Source: an uncultured Clostridiaceae bacterium (lineage in GTDB: Bacteria > Bacillota > Clostridia > Lachnospirales > Lachnospiraceae). Taken from it: a stretch of DNA of 50,197 bases. Below the pieces are notes generated by a model, which worked only from the letters and a program-made list of their open reading frames with translations, was not told the origin of the DNA and made no database searches. Below are positions 23,759 through 31,785 of this stretch, in pieces (positions within the stretch are counted from its first letter, which is position 1; each line of letters begins with the position of its first letter). The stretch lies in NCBI GenBank assembly GCA_902477765.1, contig CABSIM010000014.1:1-50197 (forward strand), read 5' to 3'. The translations under genes were made by a program, and so were the position numbers.

Positions 23759-24523
23759 TCAGGGACTGAGTCTGCGGACATACCCAAGATCAGAAGACAG
23801 TTCCGCAGCCGCCTTCTGTACCAGTTCCCGCTGAAAGGCAAGGTGAGCGTTGTCACTGATGCGGGAATTGGGAGCAATAATGCCGATGGAGCCGGCAAGA
23901 CTGCCTTCCGAGCTGAAAATGGGGGCACCAATGCCCACAGCATCGGTCACATATTCTCCGTGAGTAATGGCATATCCGGACTGACGGATCCTGTCCAGCT
24001 CCTCGCGCAGAAGCCGGGAGTCGGTCCGTGGAAATGCATGATCCCGTTCGATGATGGTTCTGAAATATTCGTCAATGAAATCCTGAGACTGATAGGCCAG
24101 CAGAACTTTCCTGATGGCTCCGCAGTGAAGATACATTTCATAGCCGAATTCCTCCACCACCCGGAGATGATGAGGACCATCCACTTTTTCAATGACAAGT
24201 CCCTTGTTTTCCACCGGAATCACCAGATAGGAGTCCTCTTTGGTTCTGGCAGACAGTTCCGTCAGAATCGGATGGGCCGCATCCTGAAGCCGGATTCCCC
24301 TGGCAGCCGCTTTTCCAAGAGGGATCAGAGCGGGACCGAGGCGGTAGGTATGGGATCTGTCATCACGGATCACATATTTTTTTTCACAGAAAGTCTGAAG
24401 GATCCTGTGGATCGTACTGGGAGGCAGATTCATGGAATCCGACAGTTCCGCAATGGAAAAGCTGCGGTTTTCCTCTTTCAGTACCTCCAGCAGTTCCATG
24501 GAGCGCAGAAGACTTTGTATCAT
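23759..24523 (-). CDS. IclR family transcriptional regulator
   Basis: 254 residues. The N-terminal winged helix is clear (RSMELLEVLKEENRSFSIAELS, LPPSTIHRILQTF, KYVIRDDRSHTYRLG). The C-terminal effector domain has GIRLQDAAHPILTELSART and DAVGIGAPIFSSEGSLAGSIGI. IclR proteins bind small acids and often control catabolic genes. Its ATG overlaps the stop of the upstream gene (TAATG), with GGAG 6 nt upstream, so it is translated together with the small acidic protein. It lies just past the glutamate cluster; control of that cluster is possible, as TGGAAT-type sites occur there. Confidence 0.92.
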   Translation of the reverse strand: MIQSLLRSMELLEVLKEENRSFSIAELSDSMNLPPSTIHRILQTFCEKKYVIRDDRSHTYRLGPALIPLGKAAARGIRLQDAAHPILTELSARTKEDSYLVIPVENKGLVIEKVDGPHHLRVVEEFGYEMYLHCGAIRKVLLAYQSQDFIDEYFRTIIERDHAFPRTDSRLLREELDRIRQSGYAITHGEYVTDAVGIGAPIFSSEGSLAGSIGIIAPNSRISDNAHLAFQRELVQKAAAELSSDLGYVRRLSP

Positions 24524-24909
24524 TATTTTTCTCCGTCTGTATCTTCTTCCACAGTGACATCGGCGGAAGATCCTGCAGTTTCATGTTCGGATTTTACGGC
24601 ATTTTCCGGAAAGATGCCGTCTGCACCTGCGGGGGCCTCGGAGCCGGTTTCCGGTTCTTCATTTTTTTCTTCGGTCTCATGGCCTTTTCCGGCGTCAATG
24701 GTAATATAATTTCTTTTGGCAGGTTCCTTGGCAGAATCCGGAGTTTCTTCCGGCTCCTCTTCAAGTTCATCCTCGTCTTCGTAATCATGAAAATCCCTGT
24801 CCAGTTCATCATGGAAGGATTTGTACTTCAGATAATAGGAAACACATGCAGCGGCAGCACCCAGTGCAGCACCGAAAGCGATGAATAAACCAGTTTTTCT
24901 TTTTGACAT
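24523..24909 (-). CDS. Small acidic single-pass membrane protein, unknown
   Basis: 128 residues. After SKRKTG there is one membrane helix (about residues 7-27: LFIAFGAALGAAAACVSYYL), then a very acidic low-complexity region (EDEDELEEEPEE) and a Glu/Ala/Gly-rich end. ATG at 24909 is preferred because GGAG is 8 nt upstream; a TTG at 24915 is too close. It resembles the short 'YtxH-like' membrane proteins in layout only. Stop and iclR start overlap by 1 nt. Function unknown. Confidence 0.75.
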   Translation of the reverse strand: MSKRKTGLFIAFGAALGAAAACVSYYLKYKSFHDELDRDFHDYEDEDELEEEPEETPDSAKEPAKRNYITIDAGKGHETEEKNEEPETGSEAPAGADGIFPENAVKSEHETAGSSADVTVEEDTDGEK

Positions 24910-24930
24910 AGCCAATTCTCCTTTCAGACC

Positions 24931-24954
24931 GGTATATGCTATATATCATAATCC
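24931..24954. promoter_or_regulatory. Imperfect inverted repeat over the iclR-operon promoter region
   Basis: GG-nn-TATG-N8-CATA-nn-CC overlaps a minus-strand TATGAT -10 candidate (24950-24945), 36 nt upstream of the small acidic gene. Possible autoregulatory site. No good -35 box is seen. Confidence 0.3.
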
Positions 24955-25009
24955 AAAATAAAGGAAAAGAAAAGGGATAATTATGAAGAAAATAAAAAAT
25001 TTTAAAAAA

Positions 25010-25036
25010 TTAGCACTCAACTATTGACAGTGCTAA
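25010..25036. promoter_or_regulatory. CIRCE operator (HrcA binding site)
   Basis: TTAGCACTC (25010-25018), 9-nt spacer, CAGTGCTAA (25028-25036). It matches the CIRCE inverted repeat with one mismatch (C for G at 25028). It should repress groESL through HrcA under non-stress conditions. Confidence 0.94.
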
Positions 25037-25052
25037 TAGCGCGTGCTATAAC
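25024..25052 (+). promoter_or_regulatory. groESL promoter
   Basis: TTGACA (25024-25029) lies inside the CIRCE spacer and right arm; 17 nt; TATAAC (25047-25052) with extended -10 TG at 25044-25045. HrcA binding would block the polymerase directly. Confidence 0.82.
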
Positions 25053-25137
25053 ATTATTTGTGTAGAGGAGCAGAAACAGGAGCTCCGGCCCAAGCATTTG
25101 AAAAAAGCAGAAAACAATTGACAAGGAGGAGTCAGTG

Positions 25138-25422
25138 ATGAAATTAGTACCGTTATTTGACAAGGTTGTTTTAAAACAGTTAGTTGCAGAAGAAACCACA
25201 AAATCCGGTATCGTTCTTCCGGGCCAGGCAAAGGAAAAACCCCAGCAGGCTGAAGTAGTTGCCGTAGGACCGGGCGGAATCGTGGATGGCAAGGAAGTTA
25301 CCATGCAGGTAAAAGCCGGAGACAAGGTGATCTATTCCAAATATTCCGGAACAGAAGTAAAAGTGGAAGAGGAAGATTTCATCATTGTAAAACAGAGTGA
25401 TATTCTTGCAGTAATTGAGTAA
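25138..25422 (+). CDS. groES: Co-chaperonin GroES
   Basis: 94 residues, usual length. PLFDKVVLKQL at the start, TKSGIVLPGQAKEKPQQAEVVAVGPG (mobile loop and following strand) and IVKQSDILAVIE at the end are standard. Forms the heptameric lid of GroEL. The ATG at 25138 is 7 nt from AAGGAGGA; the GTG at 25135 is less likely. First gene of the CIRCE-controlled operon. Confidence 0.97.
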   Translation: MKLVPLFDKVVLKQLVAEETTKSGIVLPGQAKEKPQQAEVVAVGPGGIVDGKEVTMQVKAGDKVIYSKYSGTEVKVEEEDFIIVKQSDILAVIE

Positions 25423-25460
25423 TACATGAATCAAGACATTGAATTTGGAGGAATGGAATC

Positions 25461-27083
25461 ATGGCAAAGGAAATCAAATATGGCGTAGAAGCCAGAAAAG
25501 CACTTGAAACCGGTGTGAATAAACTTGCAGATACCGTACGTGTGACCCTGGGACCGAAAGGCCGTAATGTGGTTCTGGACAAATCCTTCGGCGCACCGTT
25601 AATCACCAACGACGGCGTGACCATCGCAAAGGAGATCGAGCTGGAAGATGCATTCGAAAACATGGGTGCACAGCTGGTTAAGGAAGTTGCCACAAAGACC
25701 AACGACGTGGCCGGCGACGGTACCACTACTGCAACCGTACTTGCACAGGCGATGATCAATGAAGGCATGAAGAACCTGGCAGCAGGCGCAAATCCCATCG
25801 TTCTCCGCAAGGGTATGAAGAAAGCAACAGATGAAGCAGTAAAGGCTATTGCAGAGATGAGCCAGCCCATCAGCGGAAAAGCACAGATCGCAAGAGTTGC
25901 GGCAATTTCCGCATCCAGCGACGAAGTGGGCGAACTGGTGGCTGATGCCATGGAAAAGGTGACCAACGACGGTGTTATCACCATCGAAGAGTCCAAGACC
26001 ATGAAGACAGAGCTGGATCTGGTTGAAGGCATGCAGTTCGACAGAGGATATATTTCCGCATATATGTGCACGGATATGGAGAAGATGGAAGCAAATCTGG
26101 AAGATCCGTACGTGCTGATTACAGATAAGAAGATTTCCAACATCAACGACCTGCTTCCGCTTCTGGAGCAGATTGTAAAGACAGGCGCAAAACTCCTGAT
26201 CATTGCTGAAGATATCGAAGGTGAGGCTCTGACCACCCTGATCGTCAACAAGTTAAGAGGAACCTTCAGCGTTGTGGGCGTTAAGGCTCCGGGCTATGGC
26301 GACAGAAGAAAAGAAATGCTGAAAGACATTGCAGTTCTGACAGGCGGTACCGTGATCTCCGAAGAACTTGGTCTGGATCTCAAGGATGCCACCATGGATC
26401 AGCTGGGCCGTGCAAAATCTGTCAAGGTTCAGAAAGAGAACACCATCATTGTTGACGGTCTCGGAGACAAGAAGGAAATCGCTGACAGAATCGCACAGAT
26501 CAAGGCACAGATCGAAGAGACAAAGTCTGACTTCGACAGAGAGAAACTGCAGGAGAGACTTGCAAAACTGTCCGGCGGCGTAGCAGTGATCCGCGTGGGC
26601 GCTGCCACAGAAACAGAAATGAAGGAAGCAAAACTGCGTATGGAAGATGCTCTGGCAGCCACCAGGGCAGCTGTTGAGGAAGGCATCATCGCAGGCGGCG
26701 GATCTGCATACGTTCATGCTGCAGAGCAGGTTGCCAAGGTTGTCAATACTCTGGAAGGTGATGAGAAGACAGGCGGCAATATCATTCTGAAGGCTCTGGA
26801 AGCTCCGCTGTTCCATATCGTTGCCAATGCAGGCCTGGAAGGCTCCGTGATCGTCAACAAGGTAAAAGAGCTGAAGACAGGAATGGGCTTCGATGCATAC
26901 AAGGAAGAATATGTGGATATGATTCAGGCAGGCATCCTGGATCCGGCCAAGGTGACAAGAAGTGCTCTTCAGAATGCCACCAGCGTTGCTTCCACACTGC
27001 TGACAACAGAATCTGTTGTGGCCAATATCAAGGAAGAGACTCCGGCAATGCCGGCAGGCGGCGGAATGGGCGGAATGATGTAA
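25461..27083 (+). CDS. groEL: Chaperonin GroEL
   Basis: 540 residues. VTLGPKGRNVVLDKSFGAP and VAGDGTTTATVLAQA bind ATP, with the catalytic Asp in AGDGTTT. It ends with the flexible GGMGGMM tail. Folds proteins inside a double ring closed by GroES. It starts 38 nt after groES, with GGAGG upstream, and is followed by a strong terminator. Confidence 0.98.
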   Translation: MAKEIKYGVEARKALETGVNKLADTVRVTLGPKGRNVVLDKSFGAPLITNDGVTIAKEIELEDAFENMGAQLVKEVATKTNDVAGDGTTTATVLAQAMINEGMKNLAAGANPIVLRKGMKKATDEAVKAIAEMSQPISGKAQIARVAAISASSDEVGELVADAMEKVTNDGVITIEESKTMKTELDLVEGMQFDRGYISAYMCTDMEKMEANLEDPYVLITDKKISNINDLLPLLEQIVKTGAKLLIIAEDIEGEALTTLIVNKLRGTFSVVGVKAPGYGDRRKEMLKDIAVLTGGTVISEELGLDLKDATMDQLGRAKSVKVQKENTIIVDGLGDKKEIADRIAQIKAQIEETKSDFDREKLQERLAKLSGGVAVIRVGAATETEMKEAKLRMEDALAATRAAVEEGIIAGGGSAYVHAAEQVAKVVNTLEGDEKTGGNIILKALEAPLFHIVANAGLEGSVIVNKVKELKTGMGFDAYKEEYVDMIQAGILDPAKVTRSALQNATSVASTLLTTESVVANIKEETPAMPAGGGMGGMM

Positions 27084-27116
27084 TTCCGCTGGAATCCGTC
27101 TTCCAGGAAACAGATG

Positions 27117-27147
27117 AAAAAAGCCCGCTTTGGCGGGCTTTTTCTTT
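27117..27147. terminator. Terminator after groEL, usable from both sides
   Basis: GCCCGC (27123-27128) pairs with GCGGGC (27133-27138), with an A-run before and TTTTTCTTTT after. It also lies beyond the end of the converging CYTH gene. Confidence 0.93.
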
Positions 27148-27221
27148 TCAGAAACAGAAGGAACCGGGAATCTGAAGAAAAGACTTCCGGCAGAATCTGC
27201 TTTCCGGAGCAGAAATGCGTT

Positions 27222-27674
27222 TTACGGAAGCTGAGAAAGCCGGCTGTTCTGATATTCTCCGGTGAATGTCACGTCGCGTCCGAACCAGTGAGGAGGCACA
27301 AAGGCCCGGGCCTCTTCTTCCGAGGAAAATTCCACTTCGGCAAGTATGAGTCCCTGGTACTTTCCTTCAAAGACATCCAGTTCTATGGTCAGATCATTTC
27401 TGCCGGGACATGGAATCAGATACCGGGTCTTGGTGAGAACGGTTCCGTCTGCCTTGGACAGCAGGTGTTCATAGGCCTGACTGCTGAGGGGAAGGCTGTA
27501 TTCTTCCCGGGCCAGGAGGCCTTTGGACTTGCAGGTGAGCCAGAAGGCATCGTCCTCCCTCCGCACGCGGACCACCGGATCCGTACAGAGGTAAGCCTGC
27601 TGGATTCTGCGGCAGGGACAGGAACGAAAGCCTTCCGGCGGCGTTTCGATCAGGAATTTGCGCTCAATTTCCAT
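27222..27674 (-). CDS. CYTH domain protein (triphosphate tunnel enzyme family)
   Basis: 150 residues. It starts with the family signature MEIERKFL (ExExK), followed by Arg- and Lys-bearing strands (VVRVRREDDAFWLTCKSKG; TIELDVFEGKYQGLILAEVEF), as in triphosphate tunnel metalloenzymes. Such bacterial proteins hydrolyse inorganic triphosphate or nucleoside triphosphates. The ATG at 27674 follows GGAAAGGAG; the frame continues upstream without a start signal. Transcribed alone. Confidence 0.87.
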   Translation of the reverse strand: MEIERKFLIETPPEGFRSCPCRRIQQAYLCTDPVVRVRREDDAFWLTCKSKGLLAREEYSLPLSSQAYEHLLSKADGTVLTKTRYLIPCPGRNDLTIELDVFEGKYQGLILAEVEFSSEEEARAFVPPHWFGRDVTFTGEYQNSRLSQLP

Positions 27675-27818
27675 GAATGCTCCTTTCCGGCGGACCTGAG
27701 AGACCGCCCCGGATATTTTATCACGAGATGCGGTACTGTGTAAAGATTCCGGATCGGGTGTCATGAACATGAAGGCCGGAATATTGTTAAGAAAAAGTAA
27801 GAAACTGCGGGGGAAAAA

Positions 27819-27824
27819 TATGAT
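27819..27824 (+). promoter_or_regulatory. -10 candidate for the DUF975 gene with an upstream direct repeat
   Basis: TATGAT lies about 55 nt before the start. No -35 box is visible; instead two TAAGAAA copies occur, 11 nt apart (27787-27804), as seen with response-regulator sites. Confidence 0.3.
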
Positions 27825-27878
27825 AGACTAATGCCATACAGGCAGAAAGTCTGAATAAAGGAACCAGGAGGAAAAAGT

Positions 27879-29018
27879 ATGTGGACACGTGTTGAGTTGA
27901 AAACCAGGGCAAAGGCAAACCTGAGGCGGTATTACTGGACGGCATTTTTCATCAGTCTCATTTTTTCCGTGATCAGTTCATTCGGGAGCATCAATCTGAA
28001 TCTGGGAGAAAGCAGTTCCTCGGGAGGAGTTTACGGATACACGGCAGGTGCGGGAGGCACGTCCGGACTTCTGGGACAGATCCCGGAGACAGTGGGACGG
28101 ATCCCGGTAAGCGGCACGGGCGGGCTGAATTTTTCAGGACTGCTCATGGGCTTCCTGGCAGGATTTTTTATTTTCTTTGCGATTCTTGCGGTGGTACTGA
28201 GCGTTTTTGTGATTCCGGTTGCGGAAGTCGGAAAAAACCGGTTCTATATGGAAAGCCGGGGAATGGACCGGCCTTCCCGTATGGGAACGCTGTTCTGGGG
28301 ATTCACTCATAATTATCTGAATATCGTTCTTACGATGCTGCTGAAGAATATATTCGTGATTCTGGGAACCTTCCTGTGCGTGATACCGGGAATCTATCTC
28401 AGCTACTGCTATTACATGGTACCGTATATCCTTGCCGAGAATCCGGATATGAGGCCTATGGAGGCTCTGCAGTTATCCAAGGATATGATGAACGGGCATA
28501 AGCTCAATACTTTTGTGCTGCAGCTGTCATTTATCGGCTGGTGGATTCTGGGAGCGCTCCTCTGCTGCATCGGCACATGGTTTGTGCAGCCTTATTATGA
28601 AGCCACATTTGCGGAACTGTATGCAGTGCTGCGCAGTCCTTATAACGGCAGACTTTCCGGATTCGGATATCAGGAAGGGATGTTTTTTGGAGGAAATGGC
28701 TTTTACGGCGGTTTCAGCGATAACGGCAGCGGATCTCATGGAACATGGAATGCATACGCAGGCGGACAGAATCAGAGTGCAGGCAGCTGGAATGCCGGGC
28801 AGAATCAGAATGCAGGAAACTGGAATGCCGGACAGGACAGCGGATACGGCCAGGAAAATCCGGGAACCGGTTATACGGCAGGACAGGAAAACGGCGGAGA
28901 TGCCGGCTGGCAGAAGGAACCGGACAGACATGAGGTGACGAGGGCGGAAGGCGGTCCCGGAAAGGGATATTACCTCAACGGAGAATTTCATCCGTACACG
29001 GAGGATGAAAACAGCTGA
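27879..29018 (+). CDS. DUF975 family membrane protein with Gly/Asn/Gln-rich tail
   Basis: 379 residues. Starts MWTRVELKTRAKANLRRYYW, typical of DUF975 proteins, followed by about five or six membrane helices up to about residue 250. YLSYCYYMVPYILAENP and the segment around MEALQLSKDMMNGHK are family hallmarks. From about 265 on, the tail is low complexity, with several repeats of the type (S/N)WNAGQ(N/D). The ATG at 27879 has AGGAGGA 6 nt upstream. Function of the family is unknown. The DJ-1 gene follows after 34 nt, probably co-transcribed. Confidence 0.87.
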   Translation: MWTRVELKTRAKANLRRYYWTAFFISLIFSVISSFGSINLNLGESSSSGGVYGYTAGAGGTSGLLGQIPETVGRIPVSGTGGLNFSGLLMGFLAGFFIFFAILAVVLSVFVIPVAEVGKNRFYMESRGMDRPSRMGTLFWGFTHNYLNIVLTMLLKNIFVILGTFLCVIPGIYLSYCYYMVPYILAENPDMRPMEALQLSKDMMNGHKLNTFVLQLSFIGWWILGALLCCIGTWFVQPYYEATFAELYAVLRSPYNGRLSGFGYQEGMFFGGNGFYGGFSDNGSGSHGTWNAYAGGQNQSAGSWNAGQNQNAGNWNAGQDSGYGQENPGTGYTAGQENGGDAGWQKEPDRHEVTRAEGGPGKGYYLNGEFHPYTEDENS

Positions 29019-29052
29019 TTTCAGCATTAAGCGGAGAAGAAAGGAGATCATC

Positions 29053-29601
29053 ATGGCAAAGGTATATGCATTTGTTGCAGACGGAATGGAAGAAGTGGAG
29101 TGCCTTGGAGTCTGCGATGTGCTGAGAAGAGCAGGCGTGGATGCCAGACTGGTGTCCATTATGGGAAGGAAAGAGATCACCGGGTCACATGGATTCCGGA
29201 TTCAGGCGGATGAGCTGTTTGAGGACATCACGGATGATGCGGACATTCTGTTTCTTCCGGGAGGTCTGAAAGGGACGGAAAATCTGAAAGCCCATCAGGG
29301 ACTGGCGGACCTGCTGAAGGCGCATGCCGCCGCCGGAAAGCGTCTGGCGGCCATCTGTGCGGCACCCAGCGTGCTGGGAAGTCTGGGGCTGGCCAAGGGA
29401 AAAAGAGCCACCTGTTTCCCCGGATTTGAAGGCGAGATGGAAGGAGCGGACTGCCGCGGAGAAGGTGTCGTGACGGACGGGCTTCTGACCACGGGAAAGG
29501 GCATGGGATGGTCTCTGGATCTGGGACTGGAACTGGTAAGCCTCCTGACAGACCGGCAGACGGCTCTGGAACTGAAAAAAAAGATACAGTACGAGAGGTG
29601 A
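29053..29601 (+). CDS. DJ-1/PfpI family protein
   Basis: 182 residues. The reactive Cys102 sits in the nucleophile elbow (AAICAAPSVLG), and the Glu that activates it is in DGMEEVE near residue 14. FLPGG and GKGMGWSLDLGLELV are typical of the DJ-1 branch. Members are linked to oxidative stress and glyoxal/protein deglycation; which role applies here is open. The ATG at 29053 has AAGGAGA 5 nt upstream; the earlier in-frame ATG at 29005 overlaps the DUF975 gene and has no ribosome binding site. Confidence 0.9.
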   Translation: MAKVYAFVADGMEEVECLGVCDVLRRAGVDARLVSIMGRKEITGSHGFRIQADELFEDITDDADILFLPGGLKGTENLKAHQGLADLLKAHAAAGKRLAAICAAPSVLGSLGLAKGKRATCFPGFEGEMEGADCRGEGVVTDGLLTTGKGMGWSLDLGLELVSLLTDRQTALELKKKIQYER

Positions 29602-29638
29602 GATCCGGCGTTTCTTTCCGTGTTTTCTAAAATAATGC

Positions 29639-29667
29639 TGGCATTTCCCGTACCAGTATGATATAAT
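29639..29667 (+). promoter_or_regulatory. Promoter of the trigger factor / clp block
   Basis: Extended -10 TGATATAAT (TATAAT at 29662-29667) about 97 nt before tig; the -35 position (TGGCAT) is poor. Confidence 0.55.
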
Positions 29668-29764
29668 GCTAAATTGAAGTGTAACGCCCTGGAGAAAGGC
29701 GGTCACGAACGGCACGGATGTGCAGCCATGTCCGATACAGATATATTAAGGAGGAACCCATAAA

Positions 29765-31054
29765 ATGAGTTTACAGGTGGAAAAATTAGAGAAGAATACG
29801 GCAAAGCTGAGAATTGAGGTACCGGCAGAGCAGTTTGCTGCTGCAGTACAGAATTCCTATAAAAAGAACAAGGGAAAATTCAACATTCCCGGTTTCAGAA
29901 AAGGCAAGGCTCCGTTTGAGATGATCAAAAAGATGTACGGAGCAGGCGTATTCTTTGAGGACGCGGTCAATGAAGTGATCGACGCCACATATCCGGATGC
30001 CGCAAAGGAGAGCGGTCTGGATATCGTATCCCGTCCGTCCATCAGTATCGAAGAACTGGAAGAGGGCAAGCCGGTGGTTTATGTGGCCGTGGTTGCGGTG
30101 AAGCCGGAAGTGACTCTTGGAGAATACAAGGGCGTTGAAGTACAGAGAGTAAAGTCCGACGTGCTGGATGAGGATATCGAAGGAGAAATCAACAGTGTAC
30201 GGGAGAAGAATTCCCGTCTGATCACTGTTGAGGACAGAGGAGTAGAAGACAAGGACCATGTAACCATCGATTTCGACGGCTATGTGGATGACAAGAGATT
30301 CGACGGCGGAAAAGGCGAGGATTATCCGCTGGTAATCGGTTCCCATACCTTCATCGACACCTTTGAAGAACAGCTGATCGGAAAGAAGACCGGAGAGGAA
30401 TGTGAAGTACATGTGACATTCCCGGAAAACTACCATGTGGAGAGCCTGAAGGGCAAACCTGCCGTATTCAAGGTAACCATCAAGGAAATCCAGAGAAAGG
30501 AACTTCCGGAAGTGAATGATGAGTTCGCCAGCGAAGTATCCGATTTTGATACCCTTGAGGAATACAAGAAGGATCTTGCGGAAAAACTTCTGAAGGAAAA
30601 ACAGAAAGCCGCAGCAACGGAAAATGAAAACCGCGTCGTTGACAAGGTTGTGGAAAATGCCACCATGGAAATTCCGGACCAGATGGTTGAGGAACAGGTG
30701 AACAGCATGGTCAATGACTATGCAAGAAGACTGGAGAGTCAGGGACTGTCCTTCAAGCAGTATCTGGAGTACACAGGACTGACCGTTGAGAAGATCGGCG
30801 AGCAGATGAAGCCGCAGGCACTGAAGAGAATCCGCACCAGACTGGTGCTGGAGGCTGTTGTGAAGGCCGAGAATATTCAGGCCAGCGACGAAGCCGTGGA
30901 AGAACAGATCAAGAAGATGGCTGATGCCTACAAGATGGAGGCAGATCAGGTGAAGAATCTTCTGGGAGAAGAGCAGATGGCTCAGATGAAGGAAGATCTG
31001 GCAGTTCAGGAGGCCGTTGACTTCCTGGTTGCAGAGGCAAAACTGGTTGACTGA
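29765..31054 (+). CDS. tig: Trigger factor
   Basis: 429 residues. The ribosome-binding loop GFRKGKAPFEMIKK is at about residues 43-56. An FKBP-type prolyl isomerase domain is at about 155-245 (DHVTIDFDGYVDDKRFDGG, HVTFPENYHVESLKGKPAVF). The helical C-terminal chaperone arms fill the rest. It meets new chains at the ribosome exit. AAGGAGG lies 10 nt upstream. First gene of the protein quality-control block. Confidence 0.97.
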   Translation: MSLQVEKLEKNTAKLRIEVPAEQFAAAVQNSYKKNKGKFNIPGFRKGKAPFEMIKKMYGAGVFFEDAVNEVIDATYPDAAKESGLDIVSRPSISIEELEEGKPVVYVAVVAVKPEVTLGEYKGVEVQRVKSDVLDEDIEGEINSVREKNSRLITVEDRGVEDKDHVTIDFDGYVDDKRFDGGKGEDYPLVIGSHTFIDTFEEQLIGKKTGEECEVHVTFPENYHVESLKGKPAVFKVTIKEIQRKELPEVNDEFASEVSDFDTLEEYKKDLAEKLLKEKQKAAATENENRVVDKVVENATMEIPDQMVEEQVNSMVNDYARRLESQGLSFKQYLEYTGLTVEKIGEQMKPQALKRIRTRLVLEAVVKAENIQASDEAVEEQIKKMADAYKMEADQVKNLLGEEQMAQMKEDLAVQEAVDFLVAEAKLVD

Positions 31055-31106
31055 TAAATGCTGACGGCTTCGGGCCTTTTCGCAAATGAACAGATGAGAA
31101 AAACAA

Positions 31107-31138
31107 GGGGGTTGCTGCAGGAAAATGCGGCAATCCCC
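31107..31138 (+). promoter_or_regulatory. 13-bp hairpin between tig and clpP
   Basis: GGGGGTTGCTGCA (31107-31119) pairs with TGCGGCAATCCCC (31126-31138), with two G-T pairs and a GGAAAA loop. AATCAAG follows, so no terminator. It sits 33 nt before clpP and may mark an RNA-processing point. Confidence 0.55.
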
Positions 31139-31170
31139 AATCAAGTGTAGAAAAGACTGGAGGAAAGACC

Positions 31171-31752
31171 ATGAGTTTAGTACCTTATGTCATTGAATCG
31201 ACCAGCAGGGGAGAGCGCTCCTATGATATTTATTCCCGGCTGCTGAAAGAACGCATCATTTTTCTGGGGGAAGAAGTAAATGATGTGACAGCCAGCCTGG
31301 TGGTGGCGCAGCTGCTGTTCCTTGAGTCCGAAGATCCCAATAAAGACATCAATCTTTACATCAACAGCCCCGGCGGATCCGTGACGGCCGGTATGGCGAT
31401 ATACGATACGATGAATTATATCAAGTGCGATGTGTCCACCACATGCATCGGCATGGCAGCCAGCATGGGCGCATTTCTTCTGGCAGGCGGAGCAAAGGGA
31501 AAGCGCTTTGCCCTTCCCAATGCGGAAGTCATGATTCACCAGCCTTCCGGCGGTGCCCAGGGGCAGGCTACGGACATCAATATCGTTGCGGAGCAGATTC
31601 TTAAGACGAAGAAAAAACTCAATGAGATCCTGGCAGCCAACACCGGCAAGCCTCTGGAGGTCATTGAGAGGGATACAGAGAGGGATAACTATATGACTGC
31701 CCAGGAGGCTGTGGAATATGGTTTGATCGATCGTGTGATTACCGGCCACTAA
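31171..31752 (+). CDS. clpP: ATP-dependent Clp protease proteolytic subunit
   Basis: 193 residues. Catalytic triad Ser98 (GMAASMG), His123 (MIHQPSG) and Asp172 (TERDNYM) is intact. Fourteen copies form the chamber fed by ClpX. GGAGGA lies upstream of the ATG. No CtsR-type operator is seen before the gene. Confidence 0.98.
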   Translation: MSLVPYVIESTSRGERSYDIYSRLLKERIIFLGEEVNDVTASLVVAQLLFLESEDPNKDINLYINSPGGSVTAGMAIYDTMNYIKCDVSTTCIGMAASMGAFLLAGGAKGKRFALPNAEVMIHQPSGGAQGQATDINIVAEQILKTKKKLNEILAANTGKPLEVIERDTERDNYMTAQEAVEYGLIDRVITGH

Positions 31753-31785
31753 ATCGGCACATTGAAATAGAATTGAGGTGCGAAT

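Noticed and set aside
31055..31170. CtsR operator before clpP
   Set aside because: No GGTCAAA tandem repeat is present; only a hairpin is seen.
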